From Phoronis australis (lineage: Eukaryota; Phoronida; Phoronidae): a DNA stretch of 56,872 bases. The position numbers and the translations under genes were made by a program. The stretch's first letter is position 1. The number at the start of each line of letters is the position of its first letter. The notes under the pieces were generated by a model. That model did not search any database, was not told where the DNA came from, and worked only from the letters and a program-made list of their open reading frames with translations. This document shows positions 1-13,000 of this stretch, in pieces. The stretch spans positions 495,565 to 552,436 of the forward strand of contig NMRA01000112.1 in assembly GCA_002633005.1 (NCBI GenBank). Reading direction: 5' to 3'.

Positions 1-3000
1 TCAGGACATGGTGTAATCGTAATACTGACCGAGGTCAATTCGGTAGGAGAAATAACACGGGCCTCCCACACTACCATGTACGCAGATGACTTACTTGTTT
101 CGATTATTTCTAAACATTCCTGAGCCAATTCCAAGGGAAGCAAGGCGTTGTCTACGGCTAGTTTCTGACGGTATGACGTATGACGGCAGAAACGAGGCCA
201 CGCGCTTGACTGGCGAGAGAATGTCACTGGAAATTAAATACAATGATGGAAAACACGTTAGTGACATGGTCAACTGTTCCAATTTGAAACTGTTTTACAC
301 TAGCATAGTGACAGAATTCCGGACAGCTTTGAATTCTAGCCATGTCCAACACGAACATACATGACATTGGCAAACAGTACAGTTTGTTTTGTAAATAGTA
401 TTGGCCATTTTTAAAGCCTAACTTTAACGGAATTTTGTTATTTTAGATGTATTGGGCTAACAAAATAGTCCTAGCAAAGCCTTAGTAAAATAAGAAAACG
501 AGAGTTCAATCAGGCAAATGTAAGCCTGTCAAATGATAAGTGAAGATGCCTTTTCGTGTCATTTTGAGTCAGCGCGAAATCCCAGCACACACAACAAAAG
601 GTTGTATATTGAATAGTGGTCTGAATAGAACACCATTGCGTGTGCGGGTGCTATTCGCCGTTATTTGAATTAAAGGGTGATTCTCGCGGCGATGTAGACA
701 AAAGCAAGCCAATGCGCCTTAAATTACAGTTCGTTACATATTTGGCAATTTATGGCACTAGTGGGCCCAGAGCGATGGTCTTAACATACTGTAGGAACCA
801 AATTTACAGGTGTTACCGTTGAATATAGGCTTTAAAACTGCCATGAATTGGCTTCTGAGCATGTTAGTGTTCCGCCTGGTAAGACAATTAAGTATTCACT
901 TTCAGGTGGTCAGTGCTACCGGGTAGCGTCATGCTTAATATTGTCGAAAGCATTAATAAGCTTAATGAATTAAAGTGCAGGGGGCATATTGTTCTTTGAA
1001 AATCGTCCTTTCCAGTCTAGTCAACAGATGACGTGTAGCGGTATCCATAAAGAAACCATGTTATAGGGTTTGAAGATTCAGCCAACAGGCACCGTAACGT
1101 GTTCTTCCCTGGTTTAGGGGTGAATACTACCCTGCTTTCTGCCCATGTTTTGAGGATGCAAACTAGTCGAAGACTGGCTTGTAAATGGCTGTACATGCAT
1201 AAAATGATGACACCTCAGCCTCATGCAGCGTTATATGTTTAGATGACGTCTAGTCCCAGGGACTCCCATTGCTAAAGTCAACTTCACAAAGTATGGTGTG
1301 GCTTTGCCTTGCAACACTACTATGGCTCACACTCCACGCGGGATTACGTCACTTCAGAACTTTACGAGAAAGTTGCACGCTATTAGGATAGTGCTTCACC
1401 ATTGGCACCTCCAGTCTGTTTTCTCGGGAGTGGGAGTGGATTGACCTCAAGTTAGAGCGCTTCTTTGCTGACAGACGTTCCTCCAGGAATTATGCTTAGC
1501 TTTACGCGTAGTGGACTTTAACAAACAATAACCAAGATGATGATATGCATCCCAAGAACGACTATATGTAGATAATCAAATAATTTGCCGATACAAACTT
1601 GTTGCAACCATACCTGGTGGTTCTTTTTCCCGGATATCCAGATGACCCTATTCCAAGGGATGTCATGCCAACTCGCTGACCGGACGGAAGACTGTAGTAA
1701 GGAAATCTGGAAAAAGGAGGTCTTGGTGAATTTAACTGCGCTTCTCGAAGGACGAAATAGCGGAAATAAATGACACGGACTTATTGGTTTTATTGGTACA
1801 TACTGTACACATTACGTATCAAAAGTTATCAATGCTTATTCAACGAAAGCAATTATTTGTTGTTTTGTAACGTGATGTGATATTACCAAACATGGCCAAA
1901 TTGCTACCGACTATCACTTACCCTGCAGTGCGTTTGCCGGCACGGAATGACATGGGAATTGCGCGAGTGCCAGCGAGGCCAAGAGAGGCGAAACCCCGAC
2001 TTCTAGCACCAGATGGCAGTATGTAAAATGGAAGCGAAAACGTCTTTCTGCAATGAGTACAATGACAACGTGTAATAGGTGGTGTCCATAAAACTTACGC
2101 ATGTTTTAAAATGATTACCGATGACTGTCATTCATTAGCATTAATATTTTGGGGTAAAGATGCTAATTGTAACCATGTCTTCACATATGTTAAGATAACC
2201 AAACAAAATGTACAAATCTGCCACGAACTAGGCGGCGAACAGCGAGGGATATTTGATGTCTTTGCTTATGTTCGCTCCGGCAAACAGCACACTTCTGTTA
2301 GTTATAACTGGATTGTGATGGCAGATCACGTGATGCGTTGAGCAGCACAACTTGTCATCGAAAGACGGGTTGTTTACGTTTCATAAATTCACTTAAACAG
2401 ACTTTTCGATGTCGTTAACTTGACGCAATGTTTCGTGACAGGTAAAACTAAATGAACAACGTCAAACAGGCAGAAAACAATGCCACTCACGTCATTGATA
2501 ACCTGATGTATTTGAAATAGAATTCGCTGATTGTGGCTGCTGTTGACGGCGGTGATGATGGTTGTCCATAGGAGAATACATGACTTGCAAAGAGATTACC
2601 TCTAATGTACGAAAACAAACAGCTTAAAGATGAGAGGTGCGCCTTAAAATTGTGAAAAAAGGGGAAAAACATGGTGCTTAATGATGCCAACTTACGGTTT
2701 TCCCGTGTCTGTGAAATGTTCTTTTTCTTCTTTAAAGCCCTTGCCGTCCTCTGTGAGTTTGTCTGTGTTAGCATCGTTAATATTTCTGAAATTGCAAAAC
2801 AGGATAGATAACTCACTCTACGAAATCAGTTTAATGAATAATAGTTAAACAGACTCTCAGACACAATCAATTTTGATGCCATAGGATGTCTGCCTTGTTG
2901 ATATCTGGCCAGATTTTAATTTGTGCAGCTGCTGAAATATTGAAATAAAATCAAATTGACGGATTTTACATAAGTGCGTTTCGGTTCATCGTAGTCAAAA

Positions 3001-4724
3001 GCGACGCAGTGTGAATTTGAACACAAACCAGTGTAGTCAAATTTTTTTTCCAATTGATTATTTCCTCAGGGCGTCACTTTTTTCGAAAGAAACTGAAATG
3101 AACATGGGGTGATGATTTTTTTTTATTTTATGAGAGTGTACGTAAATGGCAGCCAATGCTAATTGAAACCAAACGTGAATTCGTAATATTGTGTAAAAAA
3201 ACACAGGGCTATGGTTTACGAAGTATATGAATATTTAAACAAGAGCATTTCGTGAATTATTGAATTTTTCGTCTTTGGGTTGGTGAGGCTCGTGCTGTGT
3301 TCTAAATTGGCAAGAAAAAAGAAAAAAAGAATTATAAGATATCGACTCAGATGTTAAAGCCAACCACTTTCCAATGTCTTTATAATATGATAAACCACTA
3401 AACACAAACCCCGGCAGAAGTGATAAGACAAGAATACAAACGCATAAAAATCATCAAATCGAGTAACGTTATTGATTTAATTGTTTGTTACGATCGCTAG
3501 TTTTATCGTTGAACAACCACATAGAAATCTATTAATCATAATATTTCCCGCGGAAATCCCAGATTAACCAGATAACCTGCCGGTAATTAATCTACGAGAA
3601 ATGTTCTATTGTTTCAAAACTGTCATAAGTATTCTTTTATCAGCTATGTATAACCGAGTAAGCAAATTCCCAGAAGCTTGACCAAGCCAATAGGCACTTG
3701 ACGATTTTAACGGTCCTTGACTGTGATTACAGAATTAATGTTTCGATCGGAAATCGTGTAAACCGCACAGATGTGATCTGGTTCAGATGGGCTGAGTAAT
3801 TATGCCAATATTTGATCAAATTTAAAGTACCAAATGTCACTGATAACAACAGTGTATGTTTTATAAAGATATCTTCTGGTGTAATATATGACAAACTTTA
3901 AATATCTTTTATCAAAAAATATTTTGTAAATTATTTTCACACACTACAAAAAAAATAATTATCACCAAAGCCTAGACGTCTTAAAAATGAAGATGTAACG
4001 TAACGATTCGAGTTTAAAAGTTGCTCTTTTTACAACGGTGTCATACCACGTGTTTCTATTGGCGAGAAATCAGAAAAAACTGCTTTAGTTCGGAATATTG
4101 TTTCTACCGGAGGAAGTTGGAGTTCAGTACTCTACGGTCACACTAGGGACGTCTTCAATTTTGTGAGTTTTTACTCTAGCTAACCGGAAAACACAGTGAG
4201 AATTTCCGAGTTTGAAATAGAGGCACTGGTTCTGCATTACACACAGCGCCATTTTCGGCGCATGGAATGTTGTCGTTTGGAGGGTGGTGAATATTACGTT
4301 CATCAGACTAAAACAACGTATCCATGAACAAGTCACAGCCAGTTCAAACGCCGTTTTTAGGCTCACGGAGACAACGCAACACAGAATTGACTATAGACAT
4401 GCTGAAAATACCTAGTCTATGACTCCTTATCCCTGAACCTCCGTTTCTACGTTAACACCAACTCGACCGGTTTGTGAGCCTCAAATTCTGCAGCAAAGAT
4501 CAAAGATTTCACCACGCAGTTGCCTCAGGCTGCTTATATTATCGTTCTTTAGATAATTAGACCCATCATAAACACGCTGGGGGCGATGAATTTATTTTTT
4601 AATTTTTGGTTTTGGAAAGTTTTAAATAGCATATTTGAATAGTTTGTGAAAAGTACACGTGGTTTGCTGCTTGAAGTTTGAAAATCGGACAAGAATTGTG
4701 ATTCTTACAACTAATGTTGTCAGT
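1..4724. other. No gene recognised
   Basis: Only short frames under 110 codons on both strands, with no splice-supported coding signal or known domain beyond the possible RT box at the left edge. The sequence is AT-rich with long A/T runs around 3.0-4.0 kb. Confidence 0.5.
59..117 (+). pseudogene. Possible reverse-transcriptase remnant (MYADD box)
   Basis: One frame reads SHTTMYADDLLVS and then hits TGA after a few residues. (T)MYADD is the catalytic box of non-LTR reverse transcriptases. No other RT block is visible around it, so a short relic cut by the window edge or a chance match are both possible. Confidence 0.25.
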
Positions 4725-4850
4725 ATCTTGCTTCTCATCATTATTTGGGCCAATTACTAAACCAGCAGACAGCAGTTGGATTTTGAGGCAACCCAAGTGT
4801 CATCGTACAGTTCTTGGCATTTCATCACATGCTAAGTCACTGCTGATTCA
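4725..4850 (+). repeat. Dispersed repeat, copy of 31015-31120
   Basis: About 100 bases, including TTTTGAGG followed by AACCCAAGTGTCAT and then GTACAGTTC, recur in the same order and orientation near 31.0 kb (in the first CATSPERB intron) with moderate divergence. No element class is visible. Confidence 0.5.
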
Positions 4851-5324
4851 TGAGCTCAATTCCGTTTAAAAATAATGTTACATTAACACAGCTACACCTG
4901 TGGCCTTGACGTTCTATGATTCTCACCAGTTATGAGCACCATAGTCTTCTGTAGAACCATTTATTAGTCAGCGTATAGTCTATGACAGAAGTTCAGAAAT
5001 GGTAATATTCTCGTGAGATGTTTTGTCGTTTTATTTCTATTGCAACAGGCAGGTACCTCGTCCAAAGGTTAGGAATGACTTCACTTCTAATCTAACTAAG
5101 GGACAATTAAACATTAATTTTAGCGATTCGCCCCTTATATAATAGGTTTTTCATTGTAAGCGGGTTCATAGTTGGTGTCTGTTTTAAAAAACAACACTTT
5201 CGAAAGCTGCCTGGTTTGTGCCACTCTCAGATAAGTGACAACAAAAGCCATTTGCTTGAGTTAACGCTGCTAAAACTCGACTTCCAACACAAAACAACTT
5301 TTGGTTTAGAACACTTTCTGTTAT

Positions 5325-5600
5325 CGGGCAAGTTGAAGATGATTTCAGGATTTTGAATGAACTGGCATTTCGCTAGTACTTGAGATCAAGCTTTACAAGA
5401 TGGCTTTAGAAGTTGGTTTGTCATGGCGAGTTATTTTATGCGTCGAGCATGTTCTCGCGGAATAACGAACTTCAGTTCTTTACGAATTCACAACTCCCTT
5501 CTCCTCTGAATAAGGACCAAATTGTGGTCAATTATAAAACGAAAAGTAGTTTGAAAGTTCGCTTGTTTGATGGAACTCGGTTTATAGCCGCTTTAACAGC
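5325..5600 (+). repeat. Dispersed repeat family A, copy 1
   Basis: Shared with 10600-10870 (same strand) and in part with 23160-23400 (opposite strand). Diagnostic blocks are TTTTATGCG(T/C)CG, CTCCTCTGAATAAGGACCAA and TTGTGGTCAATT. The two plus-strand copies share a reading frame (MASYFMRRACSRG against MARHFMRRARSQG), but it is broken soon after in this copy. Probably an old transposable element of unknown class. Confidence 0.6.
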
Positions 5601-8600
5601 TACATGTACTTCCGTCAATTATATTTTGTCATAAAAAGCGAACAATGTCTCTTTAAAAATGAATGTTTCTGTGCTGTCTGAATCTCTTATTTTAGTGGGA
5701 GACTAAACGGATCAAAGGCATGCGTGAGTGATCAGGTTTGGCAAATAAATGCAAATAGGCTAAAGGCACTGGTTGCGTGTTTCAATCACGACGGTTATAA
5801 CAGATACCGAGTAGCAAAGCTCGTGCACTTTTTCATAGTTGAAATTAACCTTATCAATTATTATGCAGTCCCTGTAATTTAATAGTCAGATGATATGACA
5901 AACAATTCTTGACGACCTTTTGCTTTTGCAGCTTACTGTCGTCGTCATTAGGATTTTGATGTATTGAGGTACAATTTAGTAAGTATTACTTCAATTATGT
6001 GGGCTCAAGTTGACAAGAAGCTCAATAACTTGCGTGCTTTCCATTTTGAAAGGAAAGACTGAACATCGGACGTAGGCTTCTTCATGTTCACCAGTTAGTC
6101 TGACATTCGTCATGTGCGCAGTACTAAAACATGAGACGTATGTCCAGTAGTGTACTCGCATCAAAAGTGCAGACGAGGTGCGACACAAAATTAAATTCCC
6201 TACGAAACTGTACTCTTTGAGACTTACGGCCAGGTTTACTGAAATTGCTACTATCTGTAAACGTTACTGCTATACAACTCTGCGAAAGGATGACTTTATC
6301 AACTGAAGATATCTACGTAGGCGCCACCTTTTCTTTGTCCACTTTCCAACCAAGTTGCACATGCCGCAACAATAGCGGAGTTTCCCTGTAATACACTCAC
6401 GAAAGTATAAAGTAGCAAAAAGTAACTTACCTAATGGAGGCGCATTTTGCCAGTCCAATAATTCCTACACAGCAGACGATGAATGTTCGCGTGATGTCCA
6501 TTTCCAACTACTCTGAAAATACAAAACCACAAAATTACGATAAATTTAGCAAACTTCAAAAGCACAATTACAAAAAAGAATTCTGCTACACGACCACAGA
6601 GCAAGGAGTAGATTCTAGAGTTTTTAATGAAATATTTTGCTACGGCGCTTGTAAAATTCACTGTTTCTCTGAAACTATAAAGGTAATATTATTTTACATT
6701 TCAAATCCAAAAGGATAATCTCAGTCTCACTGCCGGTTACACTGGCGCTTTCTTGCAAATGTGCCTGCCTTACTATAGTTCACAACATTAATCACTGATT
6801 ACTGTCTATCAAGAGCCTCATTAAGTATAACCTGGCTTGTGAAATCACTGCTCGCTTCAAGGATGTGTAAATGTCAGTGTTTGTGACAATATTTGCCCAA
6901 GAATGTCAAAGTTTCCGAGTTTGTACAATAGAGATATATCAGAAAAACAAGTGTATATAATTGTTGGCGTCGAAACTGTTAGAAATTTTGCGTAGTACAG
7001 TCGCAGTTCGCCGACGGAGACGTGCACTTAAGTTATCTTACAGACGCGGAGGATGTTTGAAAGTCTCAGTTTTGCGGGGGAAATTCCACTTATTTACACG
7101 TATTGTAAATTAGTTTAAGTTTAGTGTTGATGCTATCCTGTTTGTTTATTTCCTTCGCTACAGTCATTCCAATTGTTTCATGAGATTAGTTTTTTGCTTT
7201 GACATTTAAAGATTGCGTTTATTAATCGCCCAAAATCTACTTTTTTGTGGCACAGATCCTATTAAGGTGCGTCATATCATGCATAAAGTTGTTTCGGCGT
7301 GTTATTGTAGAGTTCAGAGTAAAATATCGCTGAAAGGTCCGAAAACATCCTGCAGGTAGGGATTGCTACGCGTGTCTGAGTTTTCGTTTGAATGTCTGTC
7401 TCGCATTAGCTAAGGCACGACACTTTTCTAAGAAGCCACGCGTGCATTCTGTAGACGAAATACCTCAAGAAAATGTAAGATCCTGCAAGACTTCGCGAGA
7501 TATCGTCATGTATTAAAAGCGAGCCATGTGATCACGCTAGTTTCTTTCGCGAAATGCATGCATCTACGAAACTAAAACGTTAAATAGACCTAGTTTCTTA
7601 GCAGGCACTGTACTGGGTTTTGCCTGGCAGTGCACACGTCAAAGAATTTCATGCCTGACTGGCGAAAACTCTCTAACAGCATCGAAAGTTTTGAGTGGTT
7701 TCACATCAAAACCGCTCTGCTTGACAACAGAAACTTTTCCTCCGAAAGAGGTTGCGAAAAAAGGAAAATTGTCAGTTTCATGCAGCCCCAAACCACCGTT
7801 TTCCTGCCAATGCTTGACAAAAGCCAATCTATTGTTCTGAAAGAAAATTTTCTTCAGATTCTAAAAATGGACTTTAAAACTATTATCGCCTGACTAGATT
7901 TTTTTTTGAAATTCTGTTTTGTATGAGCGCAACCTAAAATCGGTGCAAATTTCCCAGTTGCTACGGAGATATACAGCACAAGTATAGTTGGCGCCATTTT
8001 GAAGGAAGTGTATCTATAGCCGAACTAATGATTTTTTCTCATTTCCAATATGTTCCCTATTACAACCAAACCAGATTTTAAACCTAATGGTAATGCCTGC
8101 TTTAAATTTTCCGCCAAATCTGGCCTACCCCAAATACTTAATTTAACAAAACCCCTGCTGAATATGATAACGTGTCCCACGACATGTGACACTGCTTCAA
8201 AGATAATTAATTTATCATTGAAATGTTGACTTTACAGATTGTTTCTAAATAAATTTACTTGATTAGGTTATCAAATATTTTCTTAATTGTCTTAATTAAT
8301 TTACAAGTTGTACCATTTCAAGCACTCGAAAGCCCACGTCAAATATGAATTTAAATTATGTTTAATATCGGAAATGTTACGCATTTAATCCGGAGAAGCC
8401 CATCTGTACACATATTGATCACAAAAATTAATACTTTATTAATATACTATAAACTGTGGAAATTACGGCATACTAAGTCTATAAGAAATAAAGTTAATCT
8501 GTTTAAACTTCCTTAAAGACCAGGGAGGTACTTAGGTTAAGGCTGGGCAGTTTACACTCCTATGATCAACCCTTTTTGATCATTTTAGTGAAAACTGCGA

Positions 8601-9189
8601 TTAAAAATCGATAACAACTCCGGAACCGCTTGCATAAGAATAAGTCTGATGACGTAAATAATGACATCACACAATTGCACATGTATCACATTTCCCTTTT
8701 GTTGAATCATTGTTTGTTGCGTCAGACAACAAACAGCGCCACCCAGCTTACAATTGCTTTCATGAAGTCCAGGATTGCATTCCGAAGAGCAAGTTCTCTG
8801 CTAGAAAAATGACACCACACAAGTCTCCACGAAATATCGCCGCGCAGACCAGGGCCGAGTAGCACAAAGCTTCAAAAGTTATCCGCTGGATAAGTTTGAT
8901 TGTTGCATGAGTCAGGTGCATTGTTCAAGAATAACAACGTGACGCGTGATAATACGACGTCATTGTTGCTTAACGGCGTATAATTTTTATGTATCTGGGC
9001 CCAGGTCACCACTGTGAGTTACATGAGGTTTCAGTCGTCAACACGGTGTTGGCGTCAGGGGAAATTTAGACACTGAATTGTTACCAATTTGAAAGGAAGA
9101 CACCAGGGCATGGTCTATAGCGGCAGCTAAGAATTACCGTCGACCATTATTTATTGTTAACGTTATCACACACAAAGATGGATATGTAT
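5601..9189. other. No gene recognised
   Basis: Short overlapping frames on both strands (for example 7630-7893, 87 codons) show no known domain or splice-supported coding. Part of the stretch (7425-7570) is a diverged relative of the segment at 15640-15750. Confidence 0.5.
7425..7570 (+). repeat. Diverged relative of the duplicated segment at 15.64 and 17.68 kb
   Basis: Shares GCGTGC then TTCTGTAGAC(A)CGAAA, CAAGA then TTTCGCGA, and GTGATC then a GCTTTCTTCG-like block with 15640-15750 and 17680-17785, in the same order. This suggests that part of the large tandem duplication contains an interspersed element. Confidence 0.45.
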
Positions 9190-9480
9190 TTTGATTTTTT
9201 ACCAATCTGCCATTAATTTGCTCACGTAACCATGTTAGAAAAAAATCAGAAAAAAGAACGTCACTTGGTATCAATTACACAACCAAGTTTCGTTAATATA
9301 AATTTTCAACAGTTTTCTAAAGTAGCATTCCGTTGCAACTTTTGATTTTTTCATGAATATTATAAAAGCATCAATTTTGGTACTGCCTCATGCAAACGTC
9401 GACCAATTTAAACAATTCTTAAATGCGTTTTGGAGAATCGTGTATCTGAAAGTTTATGGTAAATTTAATAAGCCACTTCT
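9190..9480 (+). repeat. Dispersed repeat family B, copy 1
   Basis: Blocks such as AACAATTCTTAAATGCGTTT, TGGAGAATCGTGTAT and an upstream CCAATCTGCCATTAATTTG recur at 36945-37270 and weakly at 52415-52520. The frame at 9353-9676 lies inside this repeat and is not taken as a gene. Confidence 0.4.
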
Positions 9481-10029
9481 GATATATGATGTTTCAAAAT
9501 CAGCCAAACTCGGAAATTTTTCAAGGTCCTACATAATTTTAAAATTATTTACTTACCAACGGATGAATCTATTGATATATTCCACAAGTCGAGCTGGTCC
9601 AATTTTAATCAAACTATTATGTGAACGTCTTAGTCAATCTACCTTTTATGCAGTTGCAACGCCACCGCGCGATTGAACGTCACACACTTTAAGGAAATGC
9701 GCGTGCGCTTGACCGAGACGATTCAATATTGACTTTTTTCAAACGCCTTGTTACCGTTCCCATCAAGCGTGTAGTTCCGGTACTTGAAGTAACTCCAGGT
9801 TTCTTGTAGAGTCTTAATGACGCAGACGACCGTCTTTGACCGGAATAGAGGGTGTCGTCCTCTTGACTAAACCAACCAATTGTTTAAATAAATGATAAGA
9901 AGTGTGAGACGTTGACCGTATGACGCAACGAGTAGCATTTTGTCGAATATTTATAACAGTAGTGTATCAATGATACTTGGCTAAAGCGCAACGGTCTAGT
10001 AAACTAAGTATTTATATATCAGGGTATAA

Positions 10030-10380
10030 TAAGTTTTACGGTTAAAAACGCACTTTTAGGATTATTTTTGGATGAGGTAGAGGTTTTGAACTCATTAGCT
10101 TTGTCCAGAGCCATAAAACGACCAACTCTGTTATGTTTGAAATTTACAACAAATCACTGTTGTCTGCAGCTCATACATTCGGTGAAATAAGGCTGGCACT
10201 TTTACCAGTGAATAAGCTTTAAATATTAAATGGGGTTTACAGGAACATTATCGTTTTTGCTCCCGAAAAACGCAATTTTGAGGTTATTGTTGAATGGAGT
10301 AGATTTCTTGATGTTATAAGCTTTGACCAGTGTCACAAAGCATCAAAATCGGTTGTGTCAGAATGAGTATTTGTTACGTA
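10030..10380 (+). repeat. Imperfect direct duplication, about 215-nt offset
   Basis: A block running from the AAAACGCA then TTTTNGGNTTATT motif through ATGNNGTAGA, then TTAGCTTTGNCCAG and a final CAAAANC, occurs near 10045-10130 and again near 10265-10345. Divergence is considerable. Confidence 0.35.
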
Positions 10381-10599
10381 TATGTAATTTGTAAGGAATC
10401 GCCACAAAATAGGTGTCTAATCTTTTGGTGCTATCGTGTTTACAAACGACTTTATCTAAAACATGCATCACCAGTTTATTTCTCTTATCTTTTATTCATT
10501 TTATTTACTGCTTAACATGTTTCATGTTTGTTGCCAATCACTTATACGTACTGTGAAAATATATACAGGATATGAAATTATTTTAGTTTGTTAAAAGGG

Positions 10600-10870
10600 G
10601 CTGTGAACCTGACACCAAATTTTGACTTAAACCACTTACAAGTAGGAAACTGGTCTGAAATTGTTCTTTGATAAAATTAAAGATGATTCCAGGGCTCCGA
10701 CAGCGCAGCTTGTTATTGCTACAAGACTGTTGACTTCTCATGGCACGTCATTTTATGCGCCGCGCACGGTCTCAAGGAACAACGAATTCTTCATTCTTTG
10801 CCTGCCCACATACCACCTCCCATCTGAGTAAGGAACAAGTTGAGACCAATTTTGTAGCGGCAAGTCAAAA
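10600..10870 (+). repeat. Dispersed repeat family A, copy 2
   Basis: The fuller copy, with the block TAAACCACTTACAAGTAGG at its left and GAACAAGTTGAGACCAATTT at its right. An open frame from 10740 runs 118 codons, but I see no domain in it. Confidence 0.6.
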
Positions 10871-11097
10871 GTTAGCTTGTCGGACAGAACGCGGGACTAT
10901 GTCCGGAAATATTTTACTTCAGAAGCTGAGTCAGGGTAGTTTTGTCCATGGTCGCCACTCATTTCAGACCAATATTTGGGTTGATTTCCGTAGGCGCAAG
11001 AATCTCACTAGGCAAGCTGCTGCATTGTGTAAAACGACACGTCATAACTTTGTCTCCAAATTAAACAACTTCTTGGACGGGCCACACAAAGTGTAAA

Positions 11098-11300
11098 TTG
11101 TTCGGTTCTATCAACATTGTTTTAATTACTCCATCTCAGCAACAAGCTGGTTCAATCAATGGAGGTACCACTCATGGGCGGCGTACCATAGGAGGATGGG
11201 GAGCTGTAGCCCCCATTTTTTCAGGACTGCACCGCTCATGGTCTATGGGTGGTGCACCACAGGGGGCTGGGGGTTATAGACCCCCCCACTTATTTCATTG
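11098..11300 (+). repeat. GC-richer two-unit repeat
   Basis: Two adjacent units share CTCATGGKYGGYG, then ACCATAGGAGG or ACCACAGGGGG, then GGG and a TA(T)AGNCCCCCA block. A related string (ACCATAGGAGGCTGG) appears at 36198. This may belong to the tail of repeat family A. Confidence 0.4.
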
Positions 11301-11554
11301 CTGCAACGCCCATGGTACCACTAAACTGCATTTTTACGTTACTGAAACCGGTCGGCATACGAACAAAATTTCATTGTTCTTAATTCAGTATAACTTTTAC
11401 ACGGTAACCGGCCAAGCCATCTAATTGGTCTGTAAGCCGAAAGCTGTCATCGAGAGGCAACCAGATGTGAGTCACTTGCCGACATTGGCCAATGGTTGTC
11501 CAAAAGAAGAATGGAAGTGCTTAACTGCTAGATCATTTTGAATTAACGCACAAA

Positions 11555-11745
11555 TATGCCTTAAAGTGGAACTTGCACGCTAATTTCTTATCTCTGTGAT
11601 TGCTTGGCCAATTTAGTTAGAAACACAACATATAGCAACGATTATGAAGTAGGTCGAAAATTGCCAAATGTTTTTAAGAACGAGTTTTGTGTCGAAGATG
11701 ATCCGCCGTAAATCACACAACCGTATGCAGTAAGTATCGTAACGT
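11555..11745 (+). repeat. Dispersed repeat family C, copy 1
   Basis: Matches the reverse complement of 44685-44850 through CTTATCTCTGTGATTGCTTG, GCCAAATGTTTTTAAGAACG and GCCGTAAATCAC. Confidence 0.6.
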
Positions 11746-12569
11746 GGTGTTGGGGAATAACACTGCATGATGCGGGATATGTGAGCCCCCTAGGCACGTC
11801 ATTAGTCTAATGTCACCTACTTGCAGATTTTTTTGTTTTCACATTGACAAGTTGTCAGTGAATACCACTGCACTTTGTTTTGCGTAGATGATGCTCAAAT
11901 AGCATTGTCGTTTAGTTTCTGCTGTGCGTGTACATTAGCACAGTTAGGAACATGCAAACACACCTTTAATGCCCTCATCGTGTAGTCTTCGCAAATTTGA
12001 TACCTGAGCATCAGGTGCACGTCTGGCGCTTTTTGGTTAACATGCACCTAACCATATTGTTCTCACAAGCTATATTATATATTCTGGAAATCGCGAGACA
12101 TTACTACTCCCTAAGGTTCAGATGTTTTGAAGGGGTTTAAGTGTTGAAGCTGTCTTTCTGAATATAAAAAGCTGGTCTAATTTTCTCTTGAAATCTGTGC
12201 ATGGTGTGCGTAGTATGGTAAGGCTCTTGTTTTCAAATGTTACACGTATCGTCTGCACGCATTTTAAAATGCACACAATGCACGGATTTCCAGAGAAATC
12301 TAGATCATGTTTTCAAAGCCATAAAGACAACTTTAAGAGAATGCTTGCCCCTTCCTCCATACCCCGTAACTTCAGGATTATGTCTCAGTACTCGTCTGGT
12401 AATATAACCGCTGGCAAGGAAATAGTTTTGGTGCATGCTAGTAAAGTCAGATTTAAAAGAACTGCACCTCGCCTTCCCTAACAAAAATGACCGAGGTCCC
12501 TAAAGCATAAATCCAGAACTTTGAAGCTTTATGATGTGTACATGTATAACAACTTTATCTTGCAAGTAG

Positions 12570-12740
12570 TTTATACCGTTCAATCCGCCATCTTTTTATC
12601 ACATCACGCGACCTAATGTATATAAGTCCGAAAAGTTTTCGGCCCCCGACAGGGACTCGAACCCAGGACTTTCTGCTAACCGTGCAGACGCTCTAGCCAC
12701 TGAGCCATCGGGACCACTGGTCAGACACAGAAATCCAATC
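12570..12740 (-). repeat. tRNA-derived SINE, copy 1
   Basis: On the minus strand, bases 12714-12641 fold as a tRNA-like cloverleaf. The arms are acceptor GTCCCGA with TCGGGGG, D arm GCTC with GAGC, anticodon arm TCTGC with GCAGA around ACGGTTA, and T arm with loop TTCGAGT. A-box (TGGCTCAGTGGC) and B-box (GGTTCGAGTCC) promoter elements are present. The body continues past the head with a TATATACATTAGGTCNCGTG block shared with copies 2 and 3. Base 33 is C instead of U, and it occurs as a repeat with a conserved tail, so it is a SINE and not a working tRNA. Confidence 0.75.
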
Positions 12741-12827
12741 GGACTTAGTAGTGGGCATCTTGCACCATGATCTCCATTGTGTATGTAAATATCTTTTTCA
12801 GTGAGGCGTGGAATATGTTGCAAGTAG

Positions 12828-13000
12828 TTTGTCCCGTTCAGTCCGCCGTCTTTTTGATCACATCACGTGACCTAATGTATATAAGTCCGAAAATATTTCT
12901 GCTCCCGACCGGGACTCGAGCCCAGGACCTTCTGCTAACCGTGCAGACGTTCTAGTCACTGAGCCATCGGGACCACTGGTCAGACACAGAAATCCAAAGT
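12828..13000 (-). repeat. tRNA-derived SINE, copy 2 (tandem with copy 1)
   Basis: Same head (12974-12901) and body as copy 1, 258 bases away in the same orientation. The flanking TGCAAGTAGTTT is also repeated, so the pair arose by tandem duplication of the element with flank and not by two separate insertions. Confidence 0.75.

Noticed and set aside
12641-12714. A functional tRNA gene on the minus strand
   Set aside because: The cloverleaf is good, but base 33 is C, the T stem has a mismatch, and the same head with the same non-tRNA tail recurs at 12.9 and 23.8 kb, so it is a SINE.
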